DNA of 64,000 bases from Nocardioides ginsengisegetis (GCF_014138045.1 NZ_JACGXA010000003.1:357466-421465), one strand, 5' to 3'. Shown: positions 38,898-47,633, counted from the stretch's first letter. Numbers and translations: made by a program. The notes: generated by a model not told the origin, from the sequence alone.

Positions 38898-39784
38898 TTC
38901 AGGCCCTCCCCGTTGTCACCCTGCGCGGCGACGTGGTCGAGGAACGCCTCCATCGTGGGGGCGCGGAGCACCGCGGGGTCGACGATGCTGGCGCCGTCCG
39001 CGCTGACCAGGGCGAACCACGAGTGCCCGTCCTCGTCGCGCAGCTCGACCGCCATCTGGTCGCCGACCTGGCCGTAGTCGGCAGCGGCGGTCGGGTTGGG
39101 CACCCGGAGGACCAGCGTCCAGCCGGGGGCCAGGACGAGGTTGCCGTCCTGGAGGTGGGCGGGGGACTCCTGGGTGGGGCTCGCGAGCTGGGCACGGATC
39201 CAGTCGTCGAAGCGTGCGTAGGCCTTGCCGGGCTCGTCCCAGGTGGTCGACGCCTCACCGGCGAGGCGCCAGTCGAGCACCATCCACACGGTCTCGCTGC
39301 CGTCGAGCGATCGGGCGACCACGCCCCAGACCCGCTGGGTGTCGTCGCGGGCGCTCTCGACCTCCAGGCGGGTGACCTGCCACTGCTGGTCGACGACCAC
39401 CTCGCCGTCGGGCAGCACCTCGACGTGCGGACCGGCCGGGTCGAAGCGGCGCTGCTCGGTGTCGGTGGCGGTCCTGACGTCGGCCGCCGACTCGGCCAGC
39501 GGTGTGTGCGGCTGGGGCGACGCTGCCTGCGGCGAGGGCGCGACGGTCGGGGCCTGGCTGGCCACGGGCACGTCCCGGGCGGCGGCGCCACCCCCGCCCG
39601 CGGCGCCCACGACGCCGGCGGTCCCGGCGACGGCGAGCACGGCCAGGGTCGACGCGGCGATCGCCGTACGACGTCGGCGGAGGGCGCGGTGCCCCGCCTC
39701 GATGAGCGGTGCGGGACCCGGGTGCGCCGGTCCGTCGCCGAACGACGCCTCGATGCGTTGCTGCCAGTCGGTCTGCGTGGTCAT
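38894..39784 (-). CDS. Membrane protein paired with the sigma factor (putative anti-sigma)
   Basis: A 296-residue protein: short cytoplasmic N-terminus (about 45 residues, ending RRRRT), one transmembrane helix (AIAASTLAVLAVAGTAGVVGA), a Ser/Pro-rich stalk and an extracytoplasmic beta-rich domain (WQVTRLEVESARDDTQRVWG). The layout is that of the membrane partner of ECF sigma factors, but no zinc ligand HxxxCxxC is present. ATG at 39784 with ribosome site GGGGAGAACACACC. Coupled to the sigma gene by a 4-nt overlap. Anti-sigma function is inferred from topology and context. Confidence 0.75.
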   Translation of the reverse strand: MTTQTDWQQRIEASFGDGPAHPGPAPLIEAGHRALRRRRTAIAASTLAVLAVAGTAGVVGAAGGGGAAARDVPVASQAPTVAPSPQAASPQPHTPLAESAADVRTATDTEQRRFDPAGPHVEVLPDGEVVVDQQWQVTRLEVESARDDTQRVWGVVARSLDGSETVWMVLDWRLAGEASTTWDEPGKAYARFDDWIRAQLASPTQESPAHLQDGNLVLAPGWTLVLRVPNPTAAADYGQVGDQMAVELRDEDGHSWFALVSADGASIVDPAVLRAPTMEAFLDHVAAQGDNGEGLK

Positions 39785-39874
39785 GGTGTGTTCTCCCCGT
39801 GGGTAGAGCCTGTCACCAGGGAAGACGGAGCTCGCGGCCACGAGGTTGTCCTTGCGGCCGCGCGAGATCCCGGG

Positions 39875-40354
39875 TCAGCCCAGCCGCAGGATCAGCGCGG
39901 CGAGCGCCTCGTCCGGGCCGGCCACGACGTCGCCGACGTCCTCGGGGAGGTCCCACGGGTCGATGAGCACCAGCGGCACGCCGGTGCGCCGGGCGAGCGC
40001 GATCTCGCTCAACGTGCCCCAGCTGCAGCCGACCGACACCACCGCGTCGGCGGCCCGGACGAGCAGTCCGTTGCGGAGCTCGCCCAGCCCGGTCGGCAGC
40101 AGGAACGTGTGGGACGTCGAGCCCTCGTTGCGGTCCAGCCCCGGCAGCAGGCCGATCGCCACGCCACCCGCGCCGGTGGCGCCCCGGGCGGCCGACGACA
40201 TCACGCCGTGGTGGCCGCCGGTCAGCACCACGGCCCCCGCCTCGGCGAGGAGACGACCGACCTCCTCGGCGTACTGGTGGTCGTCGGGCGTCACCGCGTC
40301 GGCGGGGCCGACGACGGCGATGTAGCGCCCGGTCAGCGGGCGTGCCTCCTCCAC
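39875..40354 (-). CDS. SLOG/LOG-like nucleotide-binding protein (TIGR00725-like)
   Basis: A 159-residue Rossmann-like protein: YIAVVGPADA at the start, the glycine-rich LTGGHHGVMSSAARGATGAGG (like the GGGxxGxM phosphate loop of LOG and MoCo-carrier proteins), and VRAADAVVSVGCSWGTLSEIALA. The usual PGGxGTxxE of cytokinin-activating LOG proteins is replaced by SVGCSWGTLSEI, so phosphoribohydrolase activity is doubtful. GTG at 40354. Divergent from fba. Function unknown beyond nucleotide or cofactor binding. Confidence 0.78.
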   Translation of the reverse strand: MEEARPLTGRYIAVVGPADAVTPDDHQYAEEVGRLLAEAGAVVLTGGHHGVMSSAARGATGAGGVAIGLLPGLDRNEGSTSHTFLLPTGLGELRNGLLVRAADAVVSVGCSWGTLSEIALARRTGVPLVLIDPWDLPEDVGDVVAGPDEALAALILRLG

Positions 40355-40466
40355 GCTCCGACGGTACGCCGTGCCACGCCTCGGGACCTCCAGAACCGGC
40401 CGACTCCGGACCCGCGAGTAGCCACTAGGGTGAAGGCGCCGTTGGAACACCGCCCGAGGAGTCCCC

Positions 40467-41501
40467 ATGCCCATCGCAACCCCCGAGATCTACGCCGAGA
40501 TGCTCGACACCGCCAAGAAGAACGCCTTCGCGTTCCCGGCGATCAACGTGTCGTCCTCGCAGACGCTCAACGCCGCCCTGCAGGGCTTCGCCGACGCCGG
40601 CTCGGACGGCATCATCCAGGTCTCGACCGGAGGCGCTGAGTACCTCTCCGGTCCGACCGTGAAGAACATGGTCACCGGCTCGGTCGCCTTCGCGGCCTAC
40701 GCCGCCGAGGTCGCCAAGAACTACCCCGTGAACATCGCGCTGCACACCGACCACTGCCCCAAGGACAAGCTCGACGGCTTCGTCCGGCCGCTGGTGGCGA
40801 TCTCCGCCGAGCGGGTCGCCCGCGGTGAGGCGCCGCTCTTCCAGTCGCACATGTGGGACGGCAGCGCCGTGCCGCTCGACGAGAACCTCAAGATCGCCGA
40901 GGAGCTGCTCGCCCAGTGCGCCGCGGCCCGGATCATCCTCGAGATCGAGGTCGGCGTGGTCGGCGGCGAGGAGGACGGTGTCGTCGGCGCGATCGACGAG
41001 AAGCTCTACTCCACGCCCGAGGACGCCCTCGCCACCATCGCCGCCCTCGGCTCCGGCGAGAACGGCCGCTACATGACCGCGCTGACCTTCGGCAACGTGC
41101 ACGGCGTCTACAAGCCCGGCAACGTCAAGCTCCGCCCCGAGATCCTCCGCTCGGCCCAGGACGCCGCGGTCGAGAAGCTCGGCCTCGCCGCCGGCGCCAA
41201 GCCGTTCGACCTCGTCTTCCACGGCGGCTCGGGCTCGACGCCCGAGGAGATCGGCGCGGCGGTCGACTACGGCGTGGTGAAGATGAACGTCGACACCGAC
41301 ACCCAGTACGCCTTCACGCGTCCGGTCGCCGCCCACATGTTCACCAACTACGACGGTGTCCTGAAGGTCGACGGCGAGGTCGGCAACAAGAAGGCCTACG
41401 ACCCGCGCGCCTGGGGCAAGGCGGGCGAGGCCGGCATGGCCGCCCGCGTCGGCGAGGCCTGCGCCAACCTCCGGTCGGCGGGCAAGAGCATCAGCGCCTG
41501 A
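40467..41501 (+). CDS. fba: Class II fructose-bisphosphate aldolase
   Basis: Zinc-dependent aldolase cleaving fructose 1,6-bisphosphate to DHAP and glyceraldehyde 3-phosphate. The 344-residue length matches the M. tuberculosis enzyme. Visible sites: FPAINVSSS, the zinc/catalytic HTDHCPKDK, IILEIEVGVVGGEEDGV, FGNVHGVYKPGNV and VFHGGSGSTPEEI. Strong ribosome site (GAGGAGTCCCC) before ATG. Monocistronic with a 20-bp hairpin after it. Confidence 0.97.
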   Translation: MPIATPEIYAEMLDTAKKNAFAFPAINVSSSQTLNAALQGFADAGSDGIIQVSTGGAEYLSGPTVKNMVTGSVAFAAYAAEVAKNYPVNIALHTDHCPKDKLDGFVRPLVAISAERVARGEAPLFQSHMWDGSAVPLDENLKIAEELLAQCAAARIILEIEVGVVGGEEDGVVGAIDEKLYSTPEDALATIAALGSGENGRYMTALTFGNVHGVYKPGNVKLRPEILRSAQDAAVEKLGLAAGAKPFDLVFHGGSGSTPEEIGAAVDYGVVKMNVDTDTQYAFTRPVAAHMFTNYDGVLKVDGEVGNKKAYDPRAWGKAGEAGMAARVGEACANLRSAGKSISA

Positions 41502-41528
41502 CACACCCAGCCAGCAACCCAGCCAGCA

Positions 41529-41572
41529 ACGTCGTACGCCCCGGTCGCAGCAGCGGCCGGGGCGTACGACGT
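41529..41572. terminator. Bidirectional terminator between fba and the DHA2 exporter
   Basis: A 20-bp stem with a single T-G wobble and loop AGCA: arms 41529-41548 and 41553-41572, beginning ACGTCGTACGCCCCGG and ending with its exact complement. It lies between convergent genes. A 12-bp tandem direct repeat (ACCCAGCCAGCA twice, 41505-41528) immediately precedes it. Confidence 0.8.
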
Positions 41573-41585
41573 CGTGGGGTCCGGG

Positions 41586-43112
41586 CTAGTCGGCGGGTGC
41601 CGCCGGGGTCGCCACGGTCGCTCCTGGGGCGGCGGCCGGACCGCCCCAGCCCTGGTGACGCGGCTTCTCGAAGAACAGCACGGCCACGAAGCCGGCGACC
41701 AGCACCAGCGGCGGCAGCAGCATCGAGTCGGCCATGGCGCTGCTGAACTTGTCGGCGATCGCGGCCGGGAGGCCCGCGCCGGAGGCGCCCGCCTCGCCGT
41801 TGAAGGCGGGGAGGCCCTGCGCCGCGATCCGGGAGTCCATGAGCACGGCGATCGCCGCGGACCCGAGGACCGCACCGACCTGGCGGGTGGCGTTGTAGAC
41901 GCCGGCGCCCGCGCCGGCCAGCTGGATCGGCAGGTTGCGGGTCGCGGTGGCGGAGTTGGGCGCCCAGACGCCGGCGTTGCCGGCGCCGAAGACGAGCATC
42001 GGCGGGACGAGCGCCCAGATCGTGATGTCCGGCGTCATGACGAACGACAGCCACACCAGGGACCCGACGATGAGTCCGAAGCCGATCGAGGTGATCAGGC
42101 GGGGGTGGACGCGGTCGGTCAGCGAGCCGATCGGCTTGGCCAGCGCGATCGTCATGACCGCCATCGGCACCAGCAGCAGCGCGGACCGGGTCGGGCTCAT
42201 GCCGCGCACGACCTGCGCCCAGATCATCAGGGGGATCGCCATCGCGGTGATCGCGAAGCCCATGACCGAGATGGCGATGTTGGCCAGCGAGAAGTTGCGG
42301 TCGCGGAAGAGGTGCAGCGGCACCAGCGGCTCGGCGCTGTTGCGGGCCTGCCACCAGACGAAGCCGGCGAAGACGAGGAGCCCGGAGGCGATCATCAGCC
42401 AGATCTCGGTGGACCAGGAGTACTGGTGGCCCTCCTGGATGCCGAAGACCAGCAGGAACATGCCGGCACCGCTCAGCACGACGCCCAGCCAGTCGAACCG
42501 GTGGCTGTTGGTGGGCAGCGTCGGGACCAGGCGCCAGGCCAGCGCGAAGCCGACGATGCCGACCGGGATGTTGATGAAGAAGATCCACTCCCAGCCGAGG
42601 CCGTCGACGAGCACACCGCCGAGGATCGGGCCCACGAGCGTGGCCACGCCGGCGGTGGCGCCCCACAGCGACATCGCGGCCCCGCGGCGCTGGGCCGGGA
42701 AGATCCGGGTGATGATCGCCATCGTCTGCGGCGTGATCATCGAGGCGCCCAGGCCCTGCACCACGCGGGCCACGATCAGCCCCTCGACGGTGTTGGTCAG
42801 GCCGCACCACAGCGAGGCCAGCGTGAAGACGGTCAGGCCCGCGAGGTAGAGGTTCTTGGGGCCGAACCGGTCACCCAGTCGGCCGGTGATCAGCACCGGG
42901 ACGGCGTAGGCCAGGAGGTAGGCGCTGGTCACCCACACCACGTCGTTGACCCCGGCATGGAGGTCCTCGATGATCGCCGGCGTCGCCACCGAGACGATGG
43001 TCGAGTCGACCAGGATCATGAAGAAGCCGAGGCACAGGGCGAACAGTGCCGGCCACGGGTCCTTCTCCTCGCCGGGTGCGGCCGGGGCCGGGGAAGCGGG
43101 TGCGTGGGTCAT
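41586..43112 (-). CDS. MFS drug exporter, DHA2 family (EmrB/QacA type)
   Basis: A 508-residue transporter with 14 predicted helices. The first helix FALCLGFFMILVDSTIVSVATPAI is the DHA2 signature, motif A is LITGRLGDRFGPKNLYLAG, and LVGPILGGVLVDGLGWEWIFFINIPVG is the motif C/D region of antiporters. It would export drugs or other amphiphiles by proton antiport. ATG 43112 (MTHAPASPAP) lacks a clear ribosome site. Divergent from the DUF3151 gene, 37 bp apart; no dedicated regulator is adjacent. Confidence 0.92.
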   Translation of the reverse strand: MTHAPASPAPAAPGEEKDPWPALFALCLGFFMILVDSTIVSVATPAIIEDLHAGVNDVVWVTSAYLLAYAVPVLITGRLGDRFGPKNLYLAGLTVFTLASLWCGLTNTVEGLIVARVVQGLGASMITPQTMAIITRIFPAQRRGAAMSLWGATAGVATLVGPILGGVLVDGLGWEWIFFINIPVGIVGFALAWRLVPTLPTNSHRFDWLGVVLSGAGMFLLVFGIQEGHQYSWSTEIWLMIASGLLVFAGFVWWQARNSAEPLVPLHLFRDRNFSLANIAISVMGFAITAMAIPLMIWAQVVRGMSPTRSALLLVPMAVMTIALAKPIGSLTDRVHPRLITSIGFGLIVGSLVWLSFVMTPDITIWALVPPMLVFGAGNAGVWAPNSATATRNLPIQLAGAGAGVYNATRQVGAVLGSAAIAVLMDSRIAAQGLPAFNGEAGASGAGLPAAIADKFSSAMADSMLLPPLVLVAGFVAVLFFEKPRHQGWGGPAAAPGATVATPAAPAD

Positions 43113-43149
43113 GGCACTACTCAACACCCCTGCATGGACAATTACTCCC

Positions 43150-43578
43150 ATGACCTCCCCCCCGAACGGCTTCGGCGACCTGATGGCCGGACCCCCGCCC
43201 ACCCACCTTCCCGTGGACCCCGCCAGTGCGGAGCTCGCGGCCGGTGCCGCCCCCGTCGACGTGGTCCGCGCCCACCCGGCATCGCCGGTCGCCTGGGCCG
43301 CCCTCGGCGGCGAGGCCGCCGACGCGGAGCTCGACCCCGTGACCGTCTACGCCTACGCCCGCGTCGGCTACCACCGCAGCCTGGACCTGCTGCGCCGCAA
43401 CGGCTGGAAGGGCCACGGCCCGGTCCCGTGGGAGCACGAGCCCAACCGCGGCTTCCTGTCCTGTCTCGCCCTCCTCGCCCTGTCCGCCAAGGTCATCGGC
43501 GAGACCGAGGAGTGGGAGCGGTGCTCGGAGTTCCTCCGCGACTCCAGCCCCACGGCGTACGCCGCGCTCCTGGGCTGA
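43150..43578 (+). CDS. DUF3151 family protein
   Basis: A 142-residue actinobacterial protein of unknown function. Conserved-looking stretch: AWAALGGEA, VTVYAYARVGYHRSLDLLRRNGWKG and VPWEHEPNRGFLSCL. It looks all-helical and cytoplasmic. ATG 43150 with GACAAT exactly 7 nt upstream suggests a leaderless transcript. Its position near fba is common in actinobacteria, from memory. Converges with lysS. Confidence 0.85.
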   Translation: MTSPPNGFGDLMAGPPPTHLPVDPASAELAAGAAPVDVVRAHPASPVAWAALGGEAADAELDPVTVYAYARVGYHRSLDLLRRNGWKGHGPVPWEHEPNRGFLSCLALLALSAKVIGETEEWERCSEFLRDSSPTAYAALLG

Positions 43579-43599
43579 GGCCGAGCGGGAGGAGGTGCG

Positions 43600-45330
43600 T
43601 CACGCCTGCAGCAGCGAGCGCACCTTCTCCGCGCCGAGCGCCACGAACAGCGTCGGCAGCCGCGGTCCGCGGTCGGCGTCGACCAGCAGGTTGTAGAGCA
43701 GGTTGAAGAACGCCTTCTGGTCGGCCTTCACCTGGTCGGTCGGGGCGTCGTCGAGGCCGAGCCCGCGGGCGAGCTTCGGCACGCCGTAGACCAGGGTCGT
43801 GATCTCGTCGAGGTGCAGCTCGTCGGGCATCCGGTCGAGCAGCTGGGCCAGCCAGAGCTGCTCGTCCTCGTTCAGCCCCGCCAGGCGCTCGGTGTCGGCG
43901 GTGGCGCGCACCGTGGTGCGGTCCTCGGCCGGCACGAACTCGCTGGTCCACGTCATCGCCTTGGTCAGCCGGGGCTCGAGCTCGGCGACGGTCTCGTGCG
44001 GGTGGCCGACGTTGGTCACCGTCGTCGAGATCAGCTCGGCGGAGCCGGCCGTCACGTCGGCGACCGACGACAGCACCCGGAACGGCACGACCACGGCCGG
44101 CGTCGGCAGGGTGCCGGCCGCCGCGGTGGCCGAGGCCCGCTCGAACGCCAGGACCTGCGCGTCCCGCTTGGCCGGGTTGGCGGCCTTCTTGCCGAGCGCG
44201 TCCCACTCGTCGTACAGCCGCACGACCTCGGGCCCGAAGTCGACGGTGAACGCCTGCTTGGGCTGGCGGCGGGCGTAGAGCCACCGCAGGATCGGGGCCT
44301 CGAGCACCTTGAGCGCGTCGGCGGCCGTGGGCACGCCGCCCTTGGACGACGACATCTTCGCCATCCCGGCCACGCCGACGAAGGAGTAGCCGACGAATGA
44401 CGGCGCGCGGCCGCCGTAGACGTCCTTCACGAGCTCCTTGCCCACGGTGTACGACGACCCCGGCGACGCGTGGTCGACGCCGCCCGGCTCGAAGTCGACG
44501 CCCTCGAACTCCCAGCGCATCGGCCAGTCGACCTTCCACACGAGCTTGCCCTCGTGCTGCGTGGTCAGGTTGGTGACGCCCTCGAACGCGCAGACCCGGC
44601 AGGTGTAGGCGAGGTCGGTCGTCGCGTCGTCGTACGACGTCACGGTGGTCGTGTCGCGACCGCAGTCGCGGCAGTAGGGCTTGTAGGGGAAGCGCGCCAG
44701 GTCGTCGTCACCGGTGCCGGCGGGCTCGTCGTCGATGGCGACCGAGTCGGCCAGCGACTCGGCCTCCTCCTCGGACTCGGCGACGGGCGCGGCCTTGGTG
44801 CGGTAGCGCGACATGACGGTCTCGATGTCGCCGCGACGCTGGACGGCGGTCAGGATCTGGTCGCGGTAGGTGCCGGCGCGGTACTGCTCGGTCTGCGAGA
44901 CCTCCTCCATCTCCACGCCGAGCTCGGCGAGGGCGGCGCGCAGCGGGGCCTTGAAGTGCTCGGCCCACGACGTGTGGCACTCCCACGGGTCGGGCACGGC
45001 GGAGAGGGGGCGGCCGATGTGCTCGTTCCACGCCTCGTCGACACCGGCGGGCACCTTGCGGAAGCGGTCGTAGTCGTCCCAGCTGTGCAGGTGCCGGACC
45101 GGGATGCCGCGGCTGCGGATCTCCTCGGCGACGAAGTGCACCGTGAGGAACTCCCGCAGGTTGCCCAGGTGGATCGGGCCCGACGGGCTCGCCCCGGACG
45201 CGCACGTGATCAGCCGGTCGGTGTCGCCGCGGTGCGCGCGGGTCTGCTCCGCGTGCCGGATCGCGTCGTCGGCGGCGCGGGTGACCCAGTCGGTGGGGTT
45301 CTGCTGGGAGGCCTGTCCGCCTCGTGCCAT
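43600..45330 (-). CDS. lysS: Lysyl-tRNA synthetase, class I
   Basis: A 576-residue class I LysRS (archaeal type), which charges tRNA-Lys. The HIGH-equivalent is ASGASPSGPIHLGNLRE, the KMSKS-equivalent is AKMSSSKGG, and a zinc-ribbon with CRDC and CRVC lies near residue 215. Most bacteria use the unrelated class II enzyme; class I occurs in several actinobacteria. Whether a class II lysS also exists cannot be told from this window. Ribosome site AGGAG precedes ATG 45330. Confidence 0.95.
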   Translation of the reverse strand: MARGGQASQQNPTDWVTRAADDAIRHAEQTRAHRGDTDRLITCASGASPSGPIHLGNLREFLTVHFVAEEIRSRGIPVRHLHSWDDYDRFRKVPAGVDEAWNEHIGRPLSAVPDPWECHTSWAEHFKAPLRAALAELGVEMEEVSQTEQYRAGTYRDQILTAVQRRGDIETVMSRYRTKAAPVAESEEEAESLADSVAIDDEPAGTGDDDLARFPYKPYCRDCGRDTTTVTSYDDATTDLAYTCRVCAFEGVTNLTTQHEGKLVWKVDWPMRWEFEGVDFEPGGVDHASPGSSYTVGKELVKDVYGGRAPSFVGYSFVGVAGMAKMSSSKGGVPTAADALKVLEAPILRWLYARRQPKQAFTVDFGPEVVRLYDEWDALGKKAANPAKRDAQVLAFERASATAAAGTLPTPAVVVPFRVLSSVADVTAGSAELISTTVTNVGHPHETVAELEPRLTKAMTWTSEFVPAEDRTTVRATADTERLAGLNEDEQLWLAQLLDRMPDELHLDEITTLVYGVPKLARGLGLDDAPTDQVKADQKAFFNLLYNLLVDADRGPRLPTLFVALGAEKVRSLLQA

Positions 45331-45395
45331 GGCTCTGCTGCTCCTGCGAAAGGGGGCGGGGATGAGCGGCAAGGCTATCGGGCCGGGGCAGAAGG

Positions 45396-45437
45396 AAGGG
45401 CACCGGAACCGTCCCCTGTGGCGATTCCGGTGCCCTT
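45396..45437. repeat. 13-bp stem-loop upstream of lysS
   Basis: AAGGGCACCGGAA (45396-45408) pairs perfectly with TTCCGGTGCCCTT (45425-45437) across a 16-nt loop. It lies 66 bp upstream of the lysS start, in the leader or promoter region, rather than between convergent genes, so a simple terminator role is unlikely. It could be a dispersed repeat or a leader control structure. Confidence 0.55.
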
Positions 45438-45567
45438 TCCGGCGCTGTCTGCTCGACCTCATCCCCCGATGTGGGTCGTGCGAGTGGTGGTGCCCATCCC
45501 CGAGACATGTCCCGAGACGCACGACCACCTGACGCGCCCGCCCAGCGTAGGACTGACAGGTCCATGC

Positions 45568-45584
45568 CAGTTGGCTAGCAACTG
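45568..45584. promoter_or_regulatory. Operator-like inverted repeat before the regulator gene
   Basis: CAGTTG-GCTAG-CAACTG is a perfect 6-bp inverted repeat, 22 bp before the ATG of the regulator. A TAACCT hexamer (45595-45600) lies 6 nt before that ATG and would be the -10 of a leaderless transcript, so the repeat would fall in the promoter. Autoregulation is a reasonable guess. Confidence 0.4.
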
Positions 45585-45606
45585 TCGCTGTCATTAACCT
45601 GCCACC

Positions 45607-46599
45607 ATGGCTCGCCCCGCCCCGGACAGCATGATGACCGCCCTCGGCTTCCCCGCGTCCGTCGAACGGATCTACCAGAAGGTCCAGCTCCAGTCGGGGC
45701 GCGAGCTGCTGTGGGTCGCGTCGGCGCTCATGTCGACTCCCGACCAGCTGCTGGCCGAGCTGAGGCCGCTGCTGGACACCGGGATCGCCCGGGTCGAGGA
45801 CTCCCGGCTCTACATCGACTCCCCGGCCGAGGCACTCGCCCGGATGGCGGCGGTCTCCGCCGCCCGGGCGGGCGAGGCGCACGACCGGCTCGAGGGCCTG
45901 GCAGCCGCCATCCCGTTCCTCACCGCCGGCGCGGTCCGCCCCGCGCCGGGCGACGTCCACGACATCACCCCGATCGACGGCGAGATCAGTTCCGGTGGCC
46001 AGCCGGTCGGTCTGATCGCCGCCCTGATCGCGCAGAGCAAGGGGGACATGCTCTGGCTGCGGCCCGACCAGTGGCGGATCCCGCGCGAGGACGCGATGTT
46101 GAAGGTCGTCGGCGACCTGATCGCCAGCGGCCGCAAGTCCCGCGCGATCTACCCGGTCCGCGCCCTCCACGAGGCGCCCGCGACGCTGACCGCCCGCGCC
46201 GAGGTGGGGGAGCAGATCCGGGTGCTGCCCGACCTCCCCACCCGGATGTTCATCATCGGCACCACCCACGCGGTGCTGCCGGAGCCGATGGGCTTCGCGG
46301 ACGAGCCGCGCTCGCTGGTGCGCCAGCGCGGCCTGGTCGAGGCGCTCACCCTGCTCTTCGAGCTGCTGTGGGAGCGGGCCGCGCCGGTGCCCTCCCTCGA
46401 CCGCGGCGAGGCACGGCCGGACCTGCGGCGCTTCCTGCTGCAGCAGCTGGCCACCGGCGCCCAGGACGAGCAGATCGCCCGCACCCTGGGGATCAGCCTG
46501 CGGACCGTGCGCCGCCGGGTGGCCGACGTCCTCACCGAGCTCGGCGCCGACACCCGCTTCCAGGCGGGCGTCGAGGCGAGCAGGCGGGGCTGGCTCTAG
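45607..46599 (+). CDS. Transcriptional regulator with TrmB-like N-terminus and LuxR-type C-terminal HTH
   Basis: A 330-residue regulator. Residues 10-75 (ALGFPASVERIYQKVQL then LLDTGIARVEDSRLYI) resemble the winged helix of TrmB-like proteins, the middle holds a ligand-type domain, and the C-terminus is a LuxR-like HTH (DEQIARTLGISLRTVRRRV). Targets and ligand unknown. It lies divergent from lysS and convergent with a lipid kinase, so no obvious target is adjacent beyond its own promoter. Confidence 0.85.
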   Translation: MARPAPDSMMTALGFPASVERIYQKVQLQSGRELLWVASALMSTPDQLLAELRPLLDTGIARVEDSRLYIDSPAEALARMAAVSAARAGEAHDRLEGLAAAIPFLTAGAVRPAPGDVHDITPIDGEISSGGQPVGLIAALIAQSKGDMLWLRPDQWRIPREDAMLKVVGDLIASGRKSRAIYPVRALHEAPATLTARAEVGEQIRVLPDLPTRMFIIGTTHAVLPEPMGFADEPRSLVRQRGLVEALTLLFELLWERAAPVPSLDRGEARPDLRRFLLQQLATGAQDEQIARTLGISLRTVRRRVADVLTELGADTRFQAGVEASRRGWL

Positions 46600-46602
46600 G
46601 CC

Positions 46603-46624
46603 GTCCTGCCGGTCACGGCAGGAC
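46603..46624. terminator. Hairpin at the junction of two convergent genes
   Basis: GTCCTGCCG-GTCA-CGGCAGGAC forms a perfect 9-bp stem with a 4-nt loop. It starts 4 bp after the regulator's stop and covers the last codons of the opposing lipid kinase gene, so it can serve both transcripts. Confidence 0.65.
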
Positions 46625-47524
46625 CATGGAGTACGCCGCGGGCTCGAGGTGCCAGGTCCGCTGCCGCTCGGGACCGTAGATCTCGCCGTCCGCGCTGCAC
46701 CAGAACTCCTCGCCCGCGACGGAGACGCGGGTGCCGCGGACGTACTCCACGTCCTCGCGCTCGTGGTGCGTGGCGCGGCCGAGGCGCACGGCGTACAGGA
46801 GCCGCGCCATCGGCCCTGTGGACCGGCTGATCATCACGTCGAGGCGGCCGTCCTCGGTGTCGGCCTCGGGGGTGATCTCCGCGCCACCGCCCACCGACGA
46901 GCCGTTGCCGACGGCCACCATCAGCACCGGCTGGTGGAAGTCGTTGACGACCTTGCCGTCCACCTCGACCCGCAGCCGGGTGACGGGCGGGTTCCAGGCG
47001 GTCATGGCCGCGCCGATCGGGTAGCCGAGCTTGCCGAGGTTGGCCTTGCCGACCCCGATGGAGCCGAGCCGGGTCTTCCAGCGGGCGCCGCGGCGGCTCG
47101 CGTTGGCGCCGGCGCCGACGTGCACGTTGTTGACCACGACCTGCCCGACCTCGTCGACGACGAGGTCCATCGGCCGCACCTCGCCGTGCAGCACGAGCCG
47201 GGCGGCCTGCTCGATGTCGAGGGGGATGGCGTTGCCGCGGGCGAAGTCGTTGCCGGTGCCGAGGGGCAGGAGCCCGATGACCGCGGTCTTGAGGTCGTTG
47301 CGGCGGTGCAGGGCCGCGATCACGGCGTGCAGGCTGCCGTCGCCGCCGGCCACCACGATCCGGCGGCTGCCCGCCCGGTGCAGCACGCCGTCGAGCTCGC
47401 CGGGGTTGGAGGTCGCCTGCACCTCGACGGAGGCCTCGGCGCGCAGGATCGTCAGGGCCTGATCGAGCGACTCCTCGTCGGCAGTGCCGGCGTCGCTGTT
47501 GGTGATGACGAGGAGTGGGTCCAT
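46613..47524 (-). CDS. Diacylglycerol/lipid kinase family protein (YegS/DgkB-like)
   Basis: A 303-residue DAGK-catalytic-domain protein. The nucleotide-binding GGDG motif is in VVAGGDGSLHAVI, followed by GLLPLGTGNDFARG, both diagnostic. The C-terminal half has MVAVGNGSSVGGG and EDGRLDVMI. It would phosphorylate diacylglycerol, sphingoid or another lipid using ATP at the membrane. ATG 47524 has TAGTGT exactly 7 nt before it, the leaderless pattern; the longer frame upstream lacks support. Divergent from purA. Confidence 0.92.
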   Translation of the reverse strand: MDPLLVITNSDAGTADEESLDQALTILRAEASVEVQATSNPGELDGVLHRAGSRRIVVAGGDGSLHAVIAALHRRNDLKTAVIGLLPLGTGNDFARGNAIPLDIEQAARLVLHGEVRPMDLVVDEVGQVVVNNVHVGAGANASRRGARWKTRLGSIGVGKANLGKLGYPIGAAMTAWNPPVTRLRVEVDGKVVNDFHQPVLMVAVGNGSSVGGGAEITPEADTEDGRLDVMISRSTGPMARLLYAVRLGRATHHEREDVEYVRGTRVSVAGEEFWCSADGEIYGPERQRTWHLEPAAYSMVLP

Positions 47525-47589
47525 TCGCCGGACACTATCCGAGCGCGAGGGGTGGTGATGCACCCCTTTGGTAACGTGTGGCCGCAAGA

Positions 47590-47633
47590 GCCCCGGTGCG
47601 CTGTTGCCGGGGCCGCTTGCATTTACCGATGCA
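47590..47633 (+). promoter_or_regulatory. Two stem-loops in the purA leader
   Basis: GCCCCGG / CCGGGGC (47590-47596 and 47607-47613, 10-nt loop) and TGCAT / ATGCA (47618-47622 and 47629-47633, loop TTACCG) follow each other between the likely promoter region (TAACGT at 47572-47577) and the purA ribosome site. They do not match a riboswitch class I recognise. Confidence 0.35.

Noticed and set aside
41505..41528. CRISPR-like repeat
   Set aside because: Only two adjacent 12-bp copies with no spacer between them, and no cas genes in the window.
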